Part shown: positions 1 through 12,317 of the stretch, piece by piece
Layout of the letters: each line of letters opens with the position of its first letter
How positions within the stretch are numbered: the first letter of the stretch is position 1
NCBI GenBank assembly: GCA_949152475.1
Contig: CASCJZ010000014.1
Coordinates: 62,001-126,000, forward strand
DNA: 64,000 nucleotides
Direction: 5' to 3'
From: Terebella lapidaria
Taxonomy: Eukaryota > Annelida > Polychaeta > Terebellida > Terebellidae
Notes under the pieces: generated by a model
Databases searched by the model: none
The model's input: the letters and a program-made list of their open reading frames with translations, nothing else
Told to the model about the DNA's origin: nothing
Program-made: the position numbers and the translations under genes

Positions 1-784
1 ATTCTCACACCTTGGACAGACCTCATAAGTAATTCTCACACCTTGGACAGACCTCAGAAGTAAGTCTCACACCTTGGACAGACCTCATAAGTAACTCTCA
101 CACCTTGGACAGACCTCAGAAGTAAGTCTCACACCTTGGACAGACCTCATAAGTAACTCTCACACCTTGGACAGACCTCATAAGTAACTCTCACACCTTG
201 GACAGACCTCATAAGTAATTCTCACACCTTGGACAGACCTCAGAAGTAATTCTCACACCTTGGACAGACCTCAGAAGTAAGTCTCACACCTTGGACAGAC
301 CTCATAAGTAACTCTCACACCTTGGACAGACCTCAGAAGTAAGTCTCACACCTTGGACAGACCTCATAAGTAACTCTCACACCTTGGACAGACCTCAGAA
401 GTAAGTCTCACACCTTGGACAGACCTCAGAAGTAACTCTCACACCTTGGACAGACCTCAGGAGTAAGTCTCACACCTTGGACATACCTCATAAGTAACTC
501 TCACACCTTGGACAGACCTCAGAAGTAATTCTCACACCTTGGACAGACCTCAGAAGTAATTCTCACACCTTGGACAGACCTCAGAAGTAAGTCTCACACC
601 TTGGACAGACCTCATAAGTAACTCTCACACCTTGGACAGACCTCAGAAATAAATCTCACATCTTGGACAAACCACAGAAGTAAGTCTCACACCTTGGAAA
701 GACCTCAGAAGTAATTCTCACACCTTGGACAGGCCTCAGAAATAAATTCCACACCTTGGACAGACCTCAGAAGCAAGTCTCACA
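1..784. repeat. 31-bp minisatellite array A (left end outside window)
   Basis: About 25 head-to-tail copies of a 31-bp unit built around CACCTTGGACAGACCTCA followed by GAAGTAAGTCT or ATAAGTAACTCT. Copies alternate between these two endings, so the repeat also has a loose two-unit pattern. Copies after about 640 diverge and the array fades out near 784. It begins at base 1, so its left end lies outside the window. The unit is clearly related to that of array D (32258-41008). Confidence 0.97.
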
Positions 785-897
785 CACGATTGTTCAACAT
801 TAATTCAAACTTATGTCAAAATTATTTCACACTTATAGTCACCATTATTTCACACAAATCTTTCATTTCACACAAATGTTCAACAATAATTCACAGG

Positions 898-993
898 TTT
901 ACACACTGTTCGAGACCAACTTGTCTGCCGTTGCCAATTCACACATTTAGGGTTTACATGTTACACACTGTTCGAGACCAACTTGTCTACAGT
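898..993. repeat. Direct repeat spaced 62 bp, in unique DNA after array A
   Basis: The word CACACTGTTCGAGACCAACT occurs twice, 62 bp apart (902 and 964), in the AT-rich stretch 785-1471 that has no supported gene. The spacing equals two 31-bp units, but the sequence is not visibly array A. The rest of 785-1471 shows only short TTCACAC-like echoes of the array. Confidence 0.6.
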
Positions 994-1471
994 GGCATAT
1001 GTAAATAGTTCAGGTTACTGTTTGCAGTCTATTACAATCATTGATTATACTGCACTAGATGTGAATTTCCTTGAACTGCTCAACACGCCAAAAATCTAAG
1101 TCCAAATTGTTAAAGGAACCAAAAAGAAATGCCTCGAATTGCTTGAAGGGCCCAGCTCAAGACCACAGCTGATTTAAAAAAACATTTTGCTCACAAACCA
1201 ATTTTATATAATGACCTCAGATACATGTAACAGTTTAATCTGAAGGTCATACAGTATATCACCAGCAATATTCACACACAAAATTCTTCGGTATTACCCC
1301 ATGGTGTAATTTTAAAATCAGCATACATTGTACATGTACATTTCTACACAAGAAAAAACATCCAAACTTTTGCCCTCAAAAGGATAAATAAATCGAAATG
1401 AATTCTAGGATTAAAAACCTTTTACACATGAAGTTATTAACATGCCTTTTTGAATCTATAGCCAGATTTGA

Positions 1472-1759
1472 CTATGTCATGAATTCTCTGAGTCTTAAAT
1501 TCGTCATGTCGTGTAGGATAGACTTCCTGCATGATCTGCGTAAGGCAAGATTCATGGATTCCTCAGACCGGACCCGTGCAAACGTGATTTTTTTCTCCAG
1601 GATTTCCTTGGCGAAAAGGGATCTTATGAACTGCCGTTCATTTGATGACATCATTTTCACAGATTTTGTTTGGGCTGCCTTGGGCTTTGTCTCCACTGCC
1701 ACTGGAACTGGGACTGGAGCTGGTGCAGGTGGTGCGGCATCACATTCTTTTGGGTCCGC
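1472..1759 (-). CDS. Possible terminal exon of an unidentified minus-strand gene
   Basis: On the minus strand a good splice acceptor (TTTACATTCAG) ends at 1760. It opens a phase-0 frame of 95 codons that stops at 1472. The exon starts with a proline/alanine/valine linker (PAPAPVPVPV). A lysine-rich region follows, then a charged helical stretch that includes ERQFIRSLFAKEILEKKITF. There is no ATG near the start, which fits an internal or last exon rather than a whole gene. I do not recognise the family; the helical part loosely resembles small helical domains at the ends of transposon-derived invertebrate proteins, but this is a guess. No upstream exon can be assigned, because array B begins about 300 bp away. 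A chance frame cannot be ruled out. Confidence 0.3.
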   Translation of the reverse strand, partial: ADPKECDAAPPAPAPVPVPVAVETKPKAAQTKSVKMMSSNERQFIRSLFAKEILEKKITFARVRSEESMNLALRRSCRKSILHDMTNLRLREFMT

Positions 1760-1942
1760 CTGAATGTAAAAAACAAAAATACATTGCTTCCATTATAACA
1801 TATTTTTTTGCATTGGGTAGGTTTTATTTCAATATATCATTGTTCACGTATAGCTACCGTAAATTTTTCTTCCAAGTACAAAACAGAACGCTTATTTAGA
1901 TGCATGTTATTTATGCACAAAGGGAACATTTTTTTATGAGCA

Positions 1943-1998
1943 CCTCATGTCTAGCTCAAGGTCAATGGTACCTCATGTCTAGCTCAAGGTCATAAAGA
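1943..1998. repeat. Tandem duplication of 28 bp
   Basis: CCTCATGTCTAGCTCAAGGT appears at 1943 and again at 1971. It is a simple two-copy tandem repeat in the short spacer between the putative exon and array B. Confidence 0.8.
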
Positions 1999-2059
1999 AT
2001 GCATTAACATGATTAATGGATGCTTGTCTTGTATTTTAGCACTCAATGTCACTTGAAAT

Positions 2060-5000
2060 AAAGCCAAGTATACACTACAAAGAGGTAACACAAGCCAAGT
2101 AGACACTACAGAGAGGTAACACAAGCCATGTATACACTACAGAGAGGTAACACAAGCCAAGTAGACACTATAGAGGGGTAACACAAACCATGTATACACT
2201 ACAGAAAGGTAACACAAGCCAAGTATACAATGCAGAGGTAACACAAGCCAAGCACACACTACAGAGAGGTAACACAAGCCAAGTAAACACTACAGTGCGG
2301 TAACACAAGCCAAGTATACACTGCAGAGAAGTAACACAAGCCAAGTATACACTACTGAGAGGTAACACAAGCCAAGTATACAATGCAGAGAGGTAACACA
2401 AGCCAAGTATACACTACTGAGAGGTAACACAAGCCAAGTATACAATGCAGAGAGGTAACACAAGCCAAATATACACTACTAAGAGGTAACACAAGCCAAG
2501 TATATACTACAGAAAGGTAACACAAGCCAAGTATACACTACTGAGAGGTAACACAAGCCAAGTATACAATGCAGAGAGGTAACACAAGCCAAGTATACAC
2601 TGCAGAGAAGTAACACAAGCCAAGTATACACTACTGAGAGGTAACACAAGCCAAGTATACAATGCAGAGAGGTAACACAAGCCAAGTATACACTACTGAG
2701 AGGTAACACAAGACAAGTATACAATGCAGAGAGGTAACACAAGCCAAGTATACACTACTGAGAGGTAACACAAGCCAAGTAGACACTACAGAGAGGTAAC
2801 AAAAGCCAAGTAGACACTACAGAGAGGTAACAAAAGCCAAGTAGACACTACAGAGAGGTAACACAAGTCAAGTATACACTACAGAGATGTAACAAAAGCC
2901 AAGTGGACACTACAGAGAGGTAACACAAGCCAAGTAGACACTACAGAGAGGTAACACAAGCCAAGTAGACACTACAGAGAGGTAAAACAAGCCAAGTATA
3001 CACTACAGAGAGGTAACACAAGCCAAGTAGACACTACAGAGAGGTAACACAAGCCAAGTAGACACTACAGAGAGGTAACACAAACCAAGTAGACACTACG
3101 GAGAGGTAACACAAGCCAAGTATACACTACAGAGAGGTAACGCAAGCCAAGTAACCACTACAGAGAGGTAACACAAGCCAAGTAGACACTACAGAGAGGT
3201 AACACAAGCCAAGTAGACACTACAAAGAGGTAACACAGGCCAAGTAGACACTACAGAGAGGTAACCCAAGCCAAGTATACACTACAGAGAGGTAACACAA
3301 GCCAAGTAGACACTACAGAGAGGTAACACAAGCCAAGTAACCACTACAGAGAAGTAACACAAGCCAAGTAGACACTACAGAGAGGTAACACAAGCCAAGC
3401 AGACACTACAGAGAGGTGACACAAGCCAAGTAGACACTACAGAGAGGTAACACAAGCCAAGTAGACACTACAGAGAGGTAAAACAAGCCAAGTAGACACT
3501 GCAGAGAGGTAACACAAGCCAAGTACACACTACAAAGAGGTAACACAAGCCATGTATACACTACAGTGAGGTAACACAAGCCAAGTAACCACTACAGAGA
3601 GGTAACACAAGCCAAGTAGTCACTACAGAGAGGTAACACAAGCCAAGTAGACACTACAAGGAGGTAACACAGGCCAAGTAGACACTACAGAGAGGTAACA
3701 CAAGCCAAGTATACACTACTAAGAGGTAACACAAGCCAAGTAGACACTACAGAGAAGTAACACAAGCCAAGTGGACACTACAGAAAGGTAACACAAGCCA
3801 AGTAGACACTACGGATAGGTAAAACAAGCCAAGTAACCACTACAGAGAGGTAACACAAGCCAAGTAGACATTACAGAAAGGTAACACAAGGCAAGTAGAC
3901 ACTACAGAGAGGTAACACAAGCCACGTCGACACTACCGAGAGATAACACAAGCCAAGTAGACACTACAGAAAGGTAACACAAGCCAAGTAGCCACTACGG
4001 ATAGGTAACACAAGCCAAGTAACCACTACAGAGAGGTAACACAAGCCAAGTAGACACTACAGAGAGGTAACACAAGCCAAGTAGACACTACAGAGAGATA
4101 ACACAAACCAAGTAGACACTACAGAAAGGTAACACAAGCCAAGCAGACACTACGGATAGGTAACACAAGCCAAGTAACCACTACAGAGAGGTAACACAAG
4201 CCAAGTAGACACTACAGAGAGGTAACACAAGCCAAGTAGACACTACAGAAAGGTAACACAAGCCAAGTAGACACTACGGATAGGTGACACAAGCCAAGTA
4301 ACCACTACAGAGAGGTAACACAAGCCAAGTAGACACTACAGAGAGGTAACACAAGCCAAGTAGACACTACAGAGAGATAACACAAGCCAAGTAGACACTA
4401 CAGAGAGGTAACACAAGCCAAGTAGACACTACAGAGAGGTAACACAAGCCAAGTAGACACTACAGAAAGGTAACTCAAGCGAAGTAGACACTACAGAGAG
4501 GTAACACAAGCCAAGTAGACACTACAGAGAGGTAACACAAGCCAAGTAGACACTACAAAGAGGTAACACAAGCCAAGTAGACACTACAGAGAGGTAACAC
4601 AAGCCAAGTAGACACTACGGAGAGGTAACACAAGCCAAGTAGACACTACAGAGAGGTAACACAAGCCAAGTAGACACTACAGAGAGGTAACACAAGCCAA
4701 GTAGACACTACAGAGAGGTAACACAAGCCAAGTAGACACTACGGATAGGTAACACAAGCCAAGTAACCACTACAGAGAGGTAACACAAGCCAAGTAGACA
4801 CTACAAAGAGGTAACACAAGCCAAGTAGACACTACAGAGGGGTAACACAAGCCAAGTAGACACTACAAAGAGGTAACACAAGCCAAGTATACACTATAGA
4901 GAGGTAAAGCAAGCCAAGTAAACACTACAGAAAGGTAACACAAGCCAAGTATACACTACAGAGAGGTAACACAAAGCAAATAGACACTACGGAGAGGTAA

Positions 5001-6646
5001 CACAAGCCAAGTAGACACTACTGAGAAGTAACACAAGCCAAGTAGACACTACAGAGAGGTAACACAAGCCAAGTAGACACTACAGAAAGGTGACACAAGC
5101 CAAGTAGACACTACAGAAAGATAACACAAGCCAAGTAGACACTACAGAAAGGTAACACAAGCCAAGTAGCCACTACGGATAGGTAACACAAGCCAAGTAG
5201 ACACTACAGAAAGGTAACACAAGGCAAGTACATGTAGACACTACAGAGAGGTAACACAAGCCACGTCGACACTACCGAGAGATAACACAAGCCAAGTAGA
5301 CACTACAGAAAGGTAACACAAGCCAAGTAGCCACTACGGATAGGTAACACAAGCCAAGTAACCACTACAGAGAGGTAACACAAGCCAAGTAGACACTACA
5401 GAGAGGTAACACAAGCCAAGTAGACACTACAGAGAGATAACACAAACCAAGTAGACACTACAGAAAGGTAACACAAGCCAAGCAGACACTACGGATAGGT
5501 AACACAAGCCAAGTAACCACTACAGAGAGGTAACACAAGCCAAGTAGACACTACAGAGAGGTAACACAAGCCAAGTAGACACTACAGAAAGGTAACACAA
5601 GCCAAGTAGACACTACGGATAGGTGACACAAGCCAAGTAACCACTACAGAGAGGTAACACAAGCCAAGTAGACACTACAGAGAGGTAACACAAGCCAAGT
5701 AGACACTACAGAGAGATAACACAAGCCAAGTAGACACTACAGAGAGGTAACACAAGCCAAGTAGACACTACAGAGAGGTAACACAAGCCAAGTAGACACT
5801 ACAGAAAGGTAACACAAGCGAAGTAGACACTACAGAGAGGTAACACAAGCCAAGTAGACACTACAGAGAGGTAACACAAGCCAAGTAGACACTACAAAGA
5901 GGTAACACAAGCCAAGTAGACACTACAGAGAGGTAACACAAGCCAAGTAGACACTACGGAGAGGTAACACAAGCCAAATAGACACTACAGAGAGGTAACA
6001 CAAGCCAAGTAGACACTACAGAGAGGTAACACAAGCCAAGTAGACACTACAGAGAGGTAACACAAGCCAAGTAGACACTACGGATAGGTAACACAAGCCA
6101 AGTAACCACTACAGAGAGGTAACACAAGCCAAGTAGACACTACAAAGAGGTAACACAAGCCAAGTAGACACTACAGAGGGGTAACACAAGCCAAGTAGAC
6201 ACTACAAAGAGGTAACACAAGCCAAGTATACACTATAGAGAGGTAAAGCAAGCCAAGTAAACACTACAGAAAGGTAACACAAGCCAAGTATACACTACAG
6301 AGAGGTAACACAAAGCAAATAGACACTACGGAGAGGTAACACAAGCCAAGCAGACACTACTGAGAAGTAACACAAGCCAAGTAGACACTACAGAGAGGTA
6401 ACACAAGCCAAGTAGACACTACAGAAAGGTGACACAAGCCAAGTAGACACTACAGAAAGATAACACAAGCCAAGTAGACACTACAGAAAGGTAACACAAG
6501 CCAAGTAGCCACTACGGATAGGTAACACAAGCCAAGTAGACACTACAGAAAGGTAACACAAGACAAGTAGACACCACAGAGAAGTAACACAAGCCAAGTA
6601 AACACTACAGAGAGGTGACACAAGCCAAGTAGACACTACTGAGATG
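2060..6646. repeat. 31-bp minisatellite array B
   Basis: About 148 head-to-tail copies of a 31-bp unit with the core AAGCCAAGTAGACACTACAG followed by AGAGGTAACAC. The period was read directly from successive GTAACA starts, for example 2889 and 2920. The first units (2060-2880) carry the variant core AAGTATACACTAC; later units carry AAGTAGACACTAC or AAGTAACCACTAC. Long open frames seen on the minus strand in the first part are by-products of the repeat. Confidence 0.97.
3885..6562. repeat. Duplicated 43-unit block inside array B
   Basis: Rare variant units recur with a constant offset of 1339 bp. The CACGTCGA variant lies at 3923 and 5262, and ACAAAGCAAA at 4971 and 6310. 1339 equals 43 units of 31 bp plus 6 bp, and the 6 bp are explained by a small insertion (ACATGT-like) near 5228. 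The first block is roughly 3885-5223 and the second 5224-6562. Confidence 0.85.
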
Positions 6647-6661
6647 TACAATTAGCCTTAA

Positions 6662-7078
6662 GGTAGTCCGCTCCAAACAGTGAGGGGAGGGGGTCAAAGA
6701 GTTTTAAAAACTAAATGACTGCATTAACAAAATCTAGAGCTTCAAAATGACATATTTTATAGAGTAACTGATCAGCATCCTAAAACTGAAAAGAAAATAG
6801 GGGGTCACCGTATCCGTTCTCTTGCAAAACAAGATACAAGATGTGAATATGGGCAAAAAAATGTGTAAGAATACCATAAATTAAGTCATTTTAGTAAAAA
6901 TTTGTGATTTTTTATCGAATATGTCGAGGAAACCAGCACGGTGACCCCCTATTTTTCTTTTCAGTATTAGAATGCTGATCAGTTACTCTATAGAATATAT
7001 TATTTTGAAGAGATAATATTCAAGATATAACTTTTAAATTTTGACTTTTCATTATTTCTATGTTTGTAGCGGACTACG
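6662..7078. mobile_element. TTAA-flanked palindromic MITE (417 bp)
   Basis: The ends are inverted copies: GGTAGTCCGCTCCAAAC at the left, and the reverse complement of CGTAGTCCGCTACAAAC at the right. Inner arms also pair: the stretch around 6756-6810, with GAAAATAGGGGGTCACCG, pairs with 6937-6990. TTAA lies directly outside both ends (6658-6661 and 7079-7082). No coding capacity. The TTAA duplication points to mobilisation by a piggyBac- or Kolobok-type transposase. It sits 15 bp past the end of array B. Confidence 0.85.
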
Positions 7079-8561
7079 TTAAAAAATGTGAAAAGGTGAC
7101 AAACGGGGGCGTGTATAGAGGGGGGGTGCAAGGGGTGCACGCTCCCCTCAATTTCCGAAGAATATTATCGTATGACATTCAAATGAATAGCGTAGGGATT
7201 CCTGAACGTTAAAATTGCTGCGATATTGGCCTTTGAGCCCCCCCCCCCCCCCCCCCTCAAAATAAATCCTGCACATGCTCCGGAATCGGCTTAAAATTGA
7301 GCTTCATACTATTTTTCTGTAATTACCCTGTACTGAATCTGTTACAAGCTTCTGATTCACATACTTGCACAGAAATGACGTCGTAGAGCTGTCAAAATTA
7401 GCTGTCAAAATTTCAAATGTGAATAGTGTAAACAGGTGTCAATTTACAACATGATTTTCAATGGATATTTGGGCGGTGAAAGGGTCCTCTCGAGAAGAAG
7501 GCCTTAGCTGTAGCGGAACAATTTATGAAAGAAACAGGCAGGGAATTTAGTTCGTGACAGCTTGTACCCCCCAACTCAGCCGCACCCCCTTTCAACCGCA
7601 TACGAAAAACAGAGGCCACTTATTCCATGTGTTGTATAGATCTGTATAGGCGCGGTTGAATGGGGACGCAGTTGAACTGGGCTGAGCCTGAGAGTGACTA
7701 GTCATACAGCCGCAACACTGGCAACTGTTGGGGTAGGGACCAGTTCAACCGCCAGCCAAGTTCACCCGCCAGCAGGCCCAATTCAAGTAATCTTGCATAA
7801 ACACAGGCAATCAAACATGATACATGTTATTATCATGATTATTATATAGCTACGAGTGACAGTACCGTCTTATAGGAATCGACTTAAGTGTAATTTTTTC
7901 CCTGTATTCCACCCTAGCAACCATCCATATTCCACCCTGGTCTGATTTGTCAAAGATCATTTTCATTCATGAATTTCACAAACTGAAATAAGTGAACTAC
8001 ATGTATGAGCAAGATTACGTACTATGTAACGTAAAGTTGCCTGGCAACCATACTTGTCGATTTGTATTCGAACGCCATTCATAATTTTTCTGAGCAGGTT
8101 TTTACACTTCGATGGCTATTTCCTGCATTTTAACGAATAAATTCCAATAAAATTATTTGTCGGTAAACAGAAAAGATAAATCTAATCAGATAATAGCGAT
8201 ATGTTGTAATAATCAAATACCGCCCTATTAAATCTAATCAGATATTAGCTCGCAAGCTCGGGCTCCGTGAAATGAACGCAGGCAGAATAAAACCACATAT
8301 AGCATGTATAGGTCAGTATTTGATTATTACAACATACAAACACATATCAAATATTGGCAATTTTTTGCTGGATGCAATTGCAATTCAATGATTATGTGAA
8401 TTCCTTTACAAATAAAGTGTGATTGGGTAAGGTTTGGTGTGGTGGGTTCTTGTAGCTGGTAAGTAAAGCCTACTAAACATGCTAAAGGGTATTGAACAAA
8501 CACACTTGACAACTTTGCCTGGGAACATGATCAGTCTGTTTGGGAGAAATGCCTGCCCACA
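7079..8561. other. Non-coding spacer with a C-tract and one arm of an inverted repeat
   Basis: No supported gene. A run of 19 C lies at 7238-7256. About 7690-7830 is an inverted, diverged copy of 9657-9790: AATCTTGCATAAACACAGGC at the left matches the reverse complement of GCCTGTGTTTATGCAAGATT at the right, and both carry GTTCAACCGCC-like words. The pair brackets the MITE at 8566-9460, so an older foldback element probably took a younger one. Confidence 0.55.
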
Positions 8562-8565
8562 TTAA

Positions 8566-9460
8566 AGTACTAGGAACATGAAAATATGATGTGAACTCAA
8601 ATGAGAGACCTGGTATTGCTGAGTAAAATGCAGTTTACTGCATGCCAATATCTCTATTGGTTAAAAAGTTATGGCCATTTGAATGTCACATTTTGGCAGG
8701 TTTGACATATATGCTGGATTGAACACTTCTAGATTTTACGAGAAGCTAATTAGTATGCAAATGAGGTATTCGTGACGTAGAAGGGGGAATATTTTTAATT
8801 AGGGAAGTTTGAGTCTTAATATAATTGATCTGGTCAGAATTATTGCAAACCTAAACTTCAAACATTGATAGGCATGGTCAATATTCAGTGTTGTTCAAAG
8901 TGTTACTGTTGCTATGGTTACTATTCACCTGCTGGAGTCCCTAGCAACCATTGGTTACTATGGGTCCTAACTGCCAGAAAGAGGGGTTTTGACAGAATTT
9001 GATTATTGCATATTAATTATGCATGTGGAGTCAATCCATTTTCACCTTTGGCTTTGTTTGCATATCGATATGACTGTGGATTTGGGCCATAGCAACCCTG
9101 GTTGCTAGGGGCCTTATATCAATACTGGTGACCTTGGCAACTATCCGGATGTGAAATTCATTGACTATCAATTATGTATAGCATGTGGAAAAAGCTTTGT
9201 TGAATAATTGCAATTTCTCAAGACTTTAATATGCCATTAAAACCATCTAATTAAAACATTTTCCCCCTGTGACGTCATGCATACAAATTTGCATATTAAT
9301 GAGCTATATGATTTTTCAAATTGTAATTTGGGCAATTTGAACTTTGAAGCACTGTAACTTTTGAAGGAATCGAGATATTCACATGCTGTAAAAACCGTTC
9401 TGATCAGCTCTCATGGTGCTTTAATTTGAGCTCACATCATATTTTCATGTTCCTAGTACT
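8566..9460. mobile_element. TTAA-flanked palindromic MITE (895 bp)
   Basis: The termini AGTACTAGGAACATGAAAAT (left) and its inverted copy (right, ending 9460) pair. They are flanked by TTAA at 8562-8565 and 9461-9464. The arms stay alignable for some 250 bp with many differences, for example the GACGT-GGGGGAA stretch near 8775 against its counterpart near 9265. No reading frame of note. It has a different family of ends from the element at 6662. Confidence 0.8.
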
Positions 9461-9958
9461 TTAATCGCCATTAACACTCATCATTCTTTTGACCTGGGGG
9501 AGGGGGGGGGGGGTTTGACATGGACCCAATCTAAACTGGTGACATTTCTATTTGTATCCAGCATGATGATGCTGCATCAATTGCCCGGGTCCATGTTTTA
9601 GATTATTATCATTGATGATTGAAGCAATACCCAATGGCCCATGGTAAATGAGATATCATGTATCATGCTTGATTGCCTGTGTTTATGCAAGATTATCAGG
9701 GCGGTTGATTTTGGCCTGCTGGCGGTTGAACTTGGCCTGCAGTTGAACTGGGCCTGCTCCCAACTGTTGACTTGAAGAACCCGACCAGCCCACCCCTCCC
9801 CTAAGGCTACCCCTCTCCCAAGGCTGCGCACTGCTGTCCTGTCGCAGTGTAACGTAATTATCTTGTGCCGGGGCCTCTTCGGGTCCGGCACAGCACAGGT
9901 CAGGACACAGGACAGACAGGTCCGATTCGCCGCTCATAGTATTAGATCTAGTAAAGTC

Positions 9959-10770
9959 AAGTTCAACACAAAACCTCCTATGATTTTTGGCCATAACTTC
10001 CTTTAGGATGGTCGGATCAATTTGAAATTTTGTTTGTTTCTATTTGGCATGAAACCGTATTTTTTCACCAAATTTCAGATTTCTATCTTGAAAATTGAAA
10101 AAGTTGGCAATCTACTCTAATGTTAAATTTCACTTCAAACATGAAATTTGTGAGTCTGAACAAATTTTGGAATGTTGTTTGATGTTCGCATTGCACAGTT
10201 CTTTGTCAGAATGATATATTATTAGAATATATCTGTATGATCCCTCCAACTCAAAAGCTTTCCTCATATTACATTTCTTAGTGGAATGAAGATCATGAAA
10301 TCCACAAATTTGCTTGAACTCCCATGATCCGATTTGGGTCCAACATTTAAAGGGCCACTGTATGGGATTCGGCTTTTAGGGGATTTCCAAGATTTCTCTC
10401 CCGACGCTTCTATTTATAGAACAAAACGTCAGATGACGTTTTTGGCCTAGGATCTCTGCCGAGCCGACCTGGGCTGATCTGACAATTGGCTCGGCAGAGA
10501 TCCTGGGTCAAAAACGTAATCTGACCTTTTGTTCTATAAATAGAAGCGTCGGGAGAAAAATCTTGGAAATCCCCTAAAAGCCGAATCCCATACAGTGGCC
10601 CTTTAACATTGAGGTAGATTGCCAACTTTTTCAGTTTTCAAAATAGAAGTCTGAAATTTGGAGAAAAAATATGGTTTTGTTCCAAATGGAAACAGATAAA
10701 ATTTCAAATTGATCCGACCATCCTAAACGGAGTTATGGCCAAAAATCATAGGAGGTTTTGTGTTGAACTT
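9959..10770. mobile_element. Foldback element with ~170-bp inverted arms
   Basis: AAGTTCAACACAAAACCTCC at 9959 is matched in inverted orientation by the arm ending at 10770. The arms also share the words ATTTTTGGCCATAACT, GATCCGACCATCCT (inverted) and TTGCCAACTTTTTCA. Many substitutions mark it as fairly old. No clear target duplication was found. A younger MITE (10351-10602) sits in its middle. Confidence 0.7.
10351..10602. mobile_element. TTAA-flanked near-perfect palindromic MITE (252 bp), nested
   Basis: The ends AGGGCCACTGTATGGGATTC and their inverted copy pair almost perfectly. Pairing continues inward through GGAAATCCCC-type sequence, GTTCTATAAATAGAAGCGTC-like sequence and a central GCTCGGCAGAGATCC. 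TTAA lies on both sides (10347-10350 and 10603-10606). The high arm identity suggests a recent insertion. It lies inside the older foldback at 9959-10770. Confidence 0.85.
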
Positions 10771-10789
10771 AGAATCTAGTACGGCCAGT

Positions 10790-12317
10790 CCGGGACCGGT
10801 CGCACTGTAAGTTACTGTTGACGTCACAACAAGTCACAACCTGCGGCCGCTAGAATATCGAACTAGATCTAGTCCTACATATATTCTTCATATTTGACAA
10901 GGCACACCATAAACATTGTGCAGTTATGGAATAAAAGAAAATAAACACACACCTAGTCACTCTTCACTTTAAAGACCTAGTAGCATGCCGATGAAAGTGC
11001 TTTTCATTTAGTCCATTATGAATAGTTATCTGTAAATTCGAACGAATTTTACAAATACAATCAATGGGTTTCGAGATATTGAATCAAATAGGCACTCATT
11101 CCGTAAATTGCCGAAGATTTTGATCACGATTTTAGTATGGGTCACGTGGTTTGTGACGTCATTTGAGGCAGTACTGAAAGTACATGTAGCCAGCAAGGTA
11201 AACTGCATGTCGCATATTCATTCTCGTTGTGTATGTTTGACAATTCAAGTAAACGGGTGAGATGGTTGGAATACGGCATTTCTTGTCTTGATATTTAGAA
11301 TCAGTACTATTCATTCTCCCAGAAGGGAGGTATGTTGAACTACGAGATGTCCAGTATTTGTTGGGTTTCATGTGTTTTCTTTTGAATCTCGTGCATTTTG
11401 GAGTGGTTTTTCTATCTTTGAGCTGACCGCCCAAATTACGTGTTTTACGTTTTTGGCCAGCCATCAAAGCACATTTTGCCTCAACTGACGTCACGATTAC
11501 GGAAACTGCCGAAGCTATTTTTTTCATCGGCATGAGAAGGCGATTGCAATACTGGCTCAATATACTCGATTATATGTCGCTGTTATTAATTACCAATTAA
11601 CGCGAACATCTTTTTTATCACCAAATGTCCACAATGCCTTTATCTGAACAGGAATAAAACCATATAATGGTACCTTGCTACTATGACTTTAAAGGTTTTG
11701 TCAACGACAAAGGGAGCGACACGGGCGCCGTAAGTCATGTAACGAGGTGTTGCAACGCTCCAATATTCGCCAGGGGGCAGCACCATCGGCTTAAAATTTG
11801 AAGCGCAGGTAGTAATAACTCTGAACATATATTACCATACCTCAGTAATTTATAGAGGATTATATTGATGCCATGTCATGTATGATGTAAAGGAGAAATA
11901 AATGATTCTATTCAATATTATAAATCGTTATATACTGTGAAATAAATGGTTAATTGTAAATAAATTCGTGTTGGTCATTTGGTAACATGAAAGCACCAAA
12001 AAAGGGACTTTTTTGAGGGTCTGGGAAAAAATATCCGATTGTATAATATTGATGATTTTCAATTGAGAGCTTTGCAACAAAAGTGTTTATCAATAAAAAT
12101 TACCATTTTTCGAACTGTGTGTCACATGTATCGATATTTCGTACCTATGAATACAACATGTCCCGAGTATGTGGGACATACCATGAATAGCCATCCTGGA
12201 TGCTATGATGTCGTACTTGAAACCAAAATGCACTCAAATATATAGTAGATAACTTCAACAAGTATTGTTTGAAGCAAAAGTCGTGAGAATGGATGGAAAC
12301 TTGTCCGAGATACACCC
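10790..12317. other. Spacer without a supported gene
   Basis: Only short open frames occur, without start codons or family resemblance. One minus-strand frame at about 11660-11825 has balanced composition and a possible donor (AAG|GTACC) and could be an exon, but nothing else supports it. CG-containing words such as GTGACGTCA recur near 11152 and 11487. I see no RNA gene. Confidence 0.5.

Noticed and set aside
2168-2742. Minus-strand frames of about 80 codons in array B (LACVTSL-like repeats)
   Set aside because: Produced by the 31-bp repeat. Three units make 31 codons, so stops are avoided only while the variant core lacks one.
1-6646. CRISPR-like arrays (31-bp repeats)
   Set aside because: There are no spacers; units are directly head to tail in a eukaryotic setting.
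11159-11560. A 133-codon minus-strand frame rich in Lys/Arg
   Set aside because: No ATG, no recognisable domain, and no splice partner.
11640-11828. An exon-like minus-strand frame (PMVLPPGEYW...YGARVAPFVV)
   Set aside because: Composition looks coding and a donor is possible, but one isolated frame without family match is too little to call.
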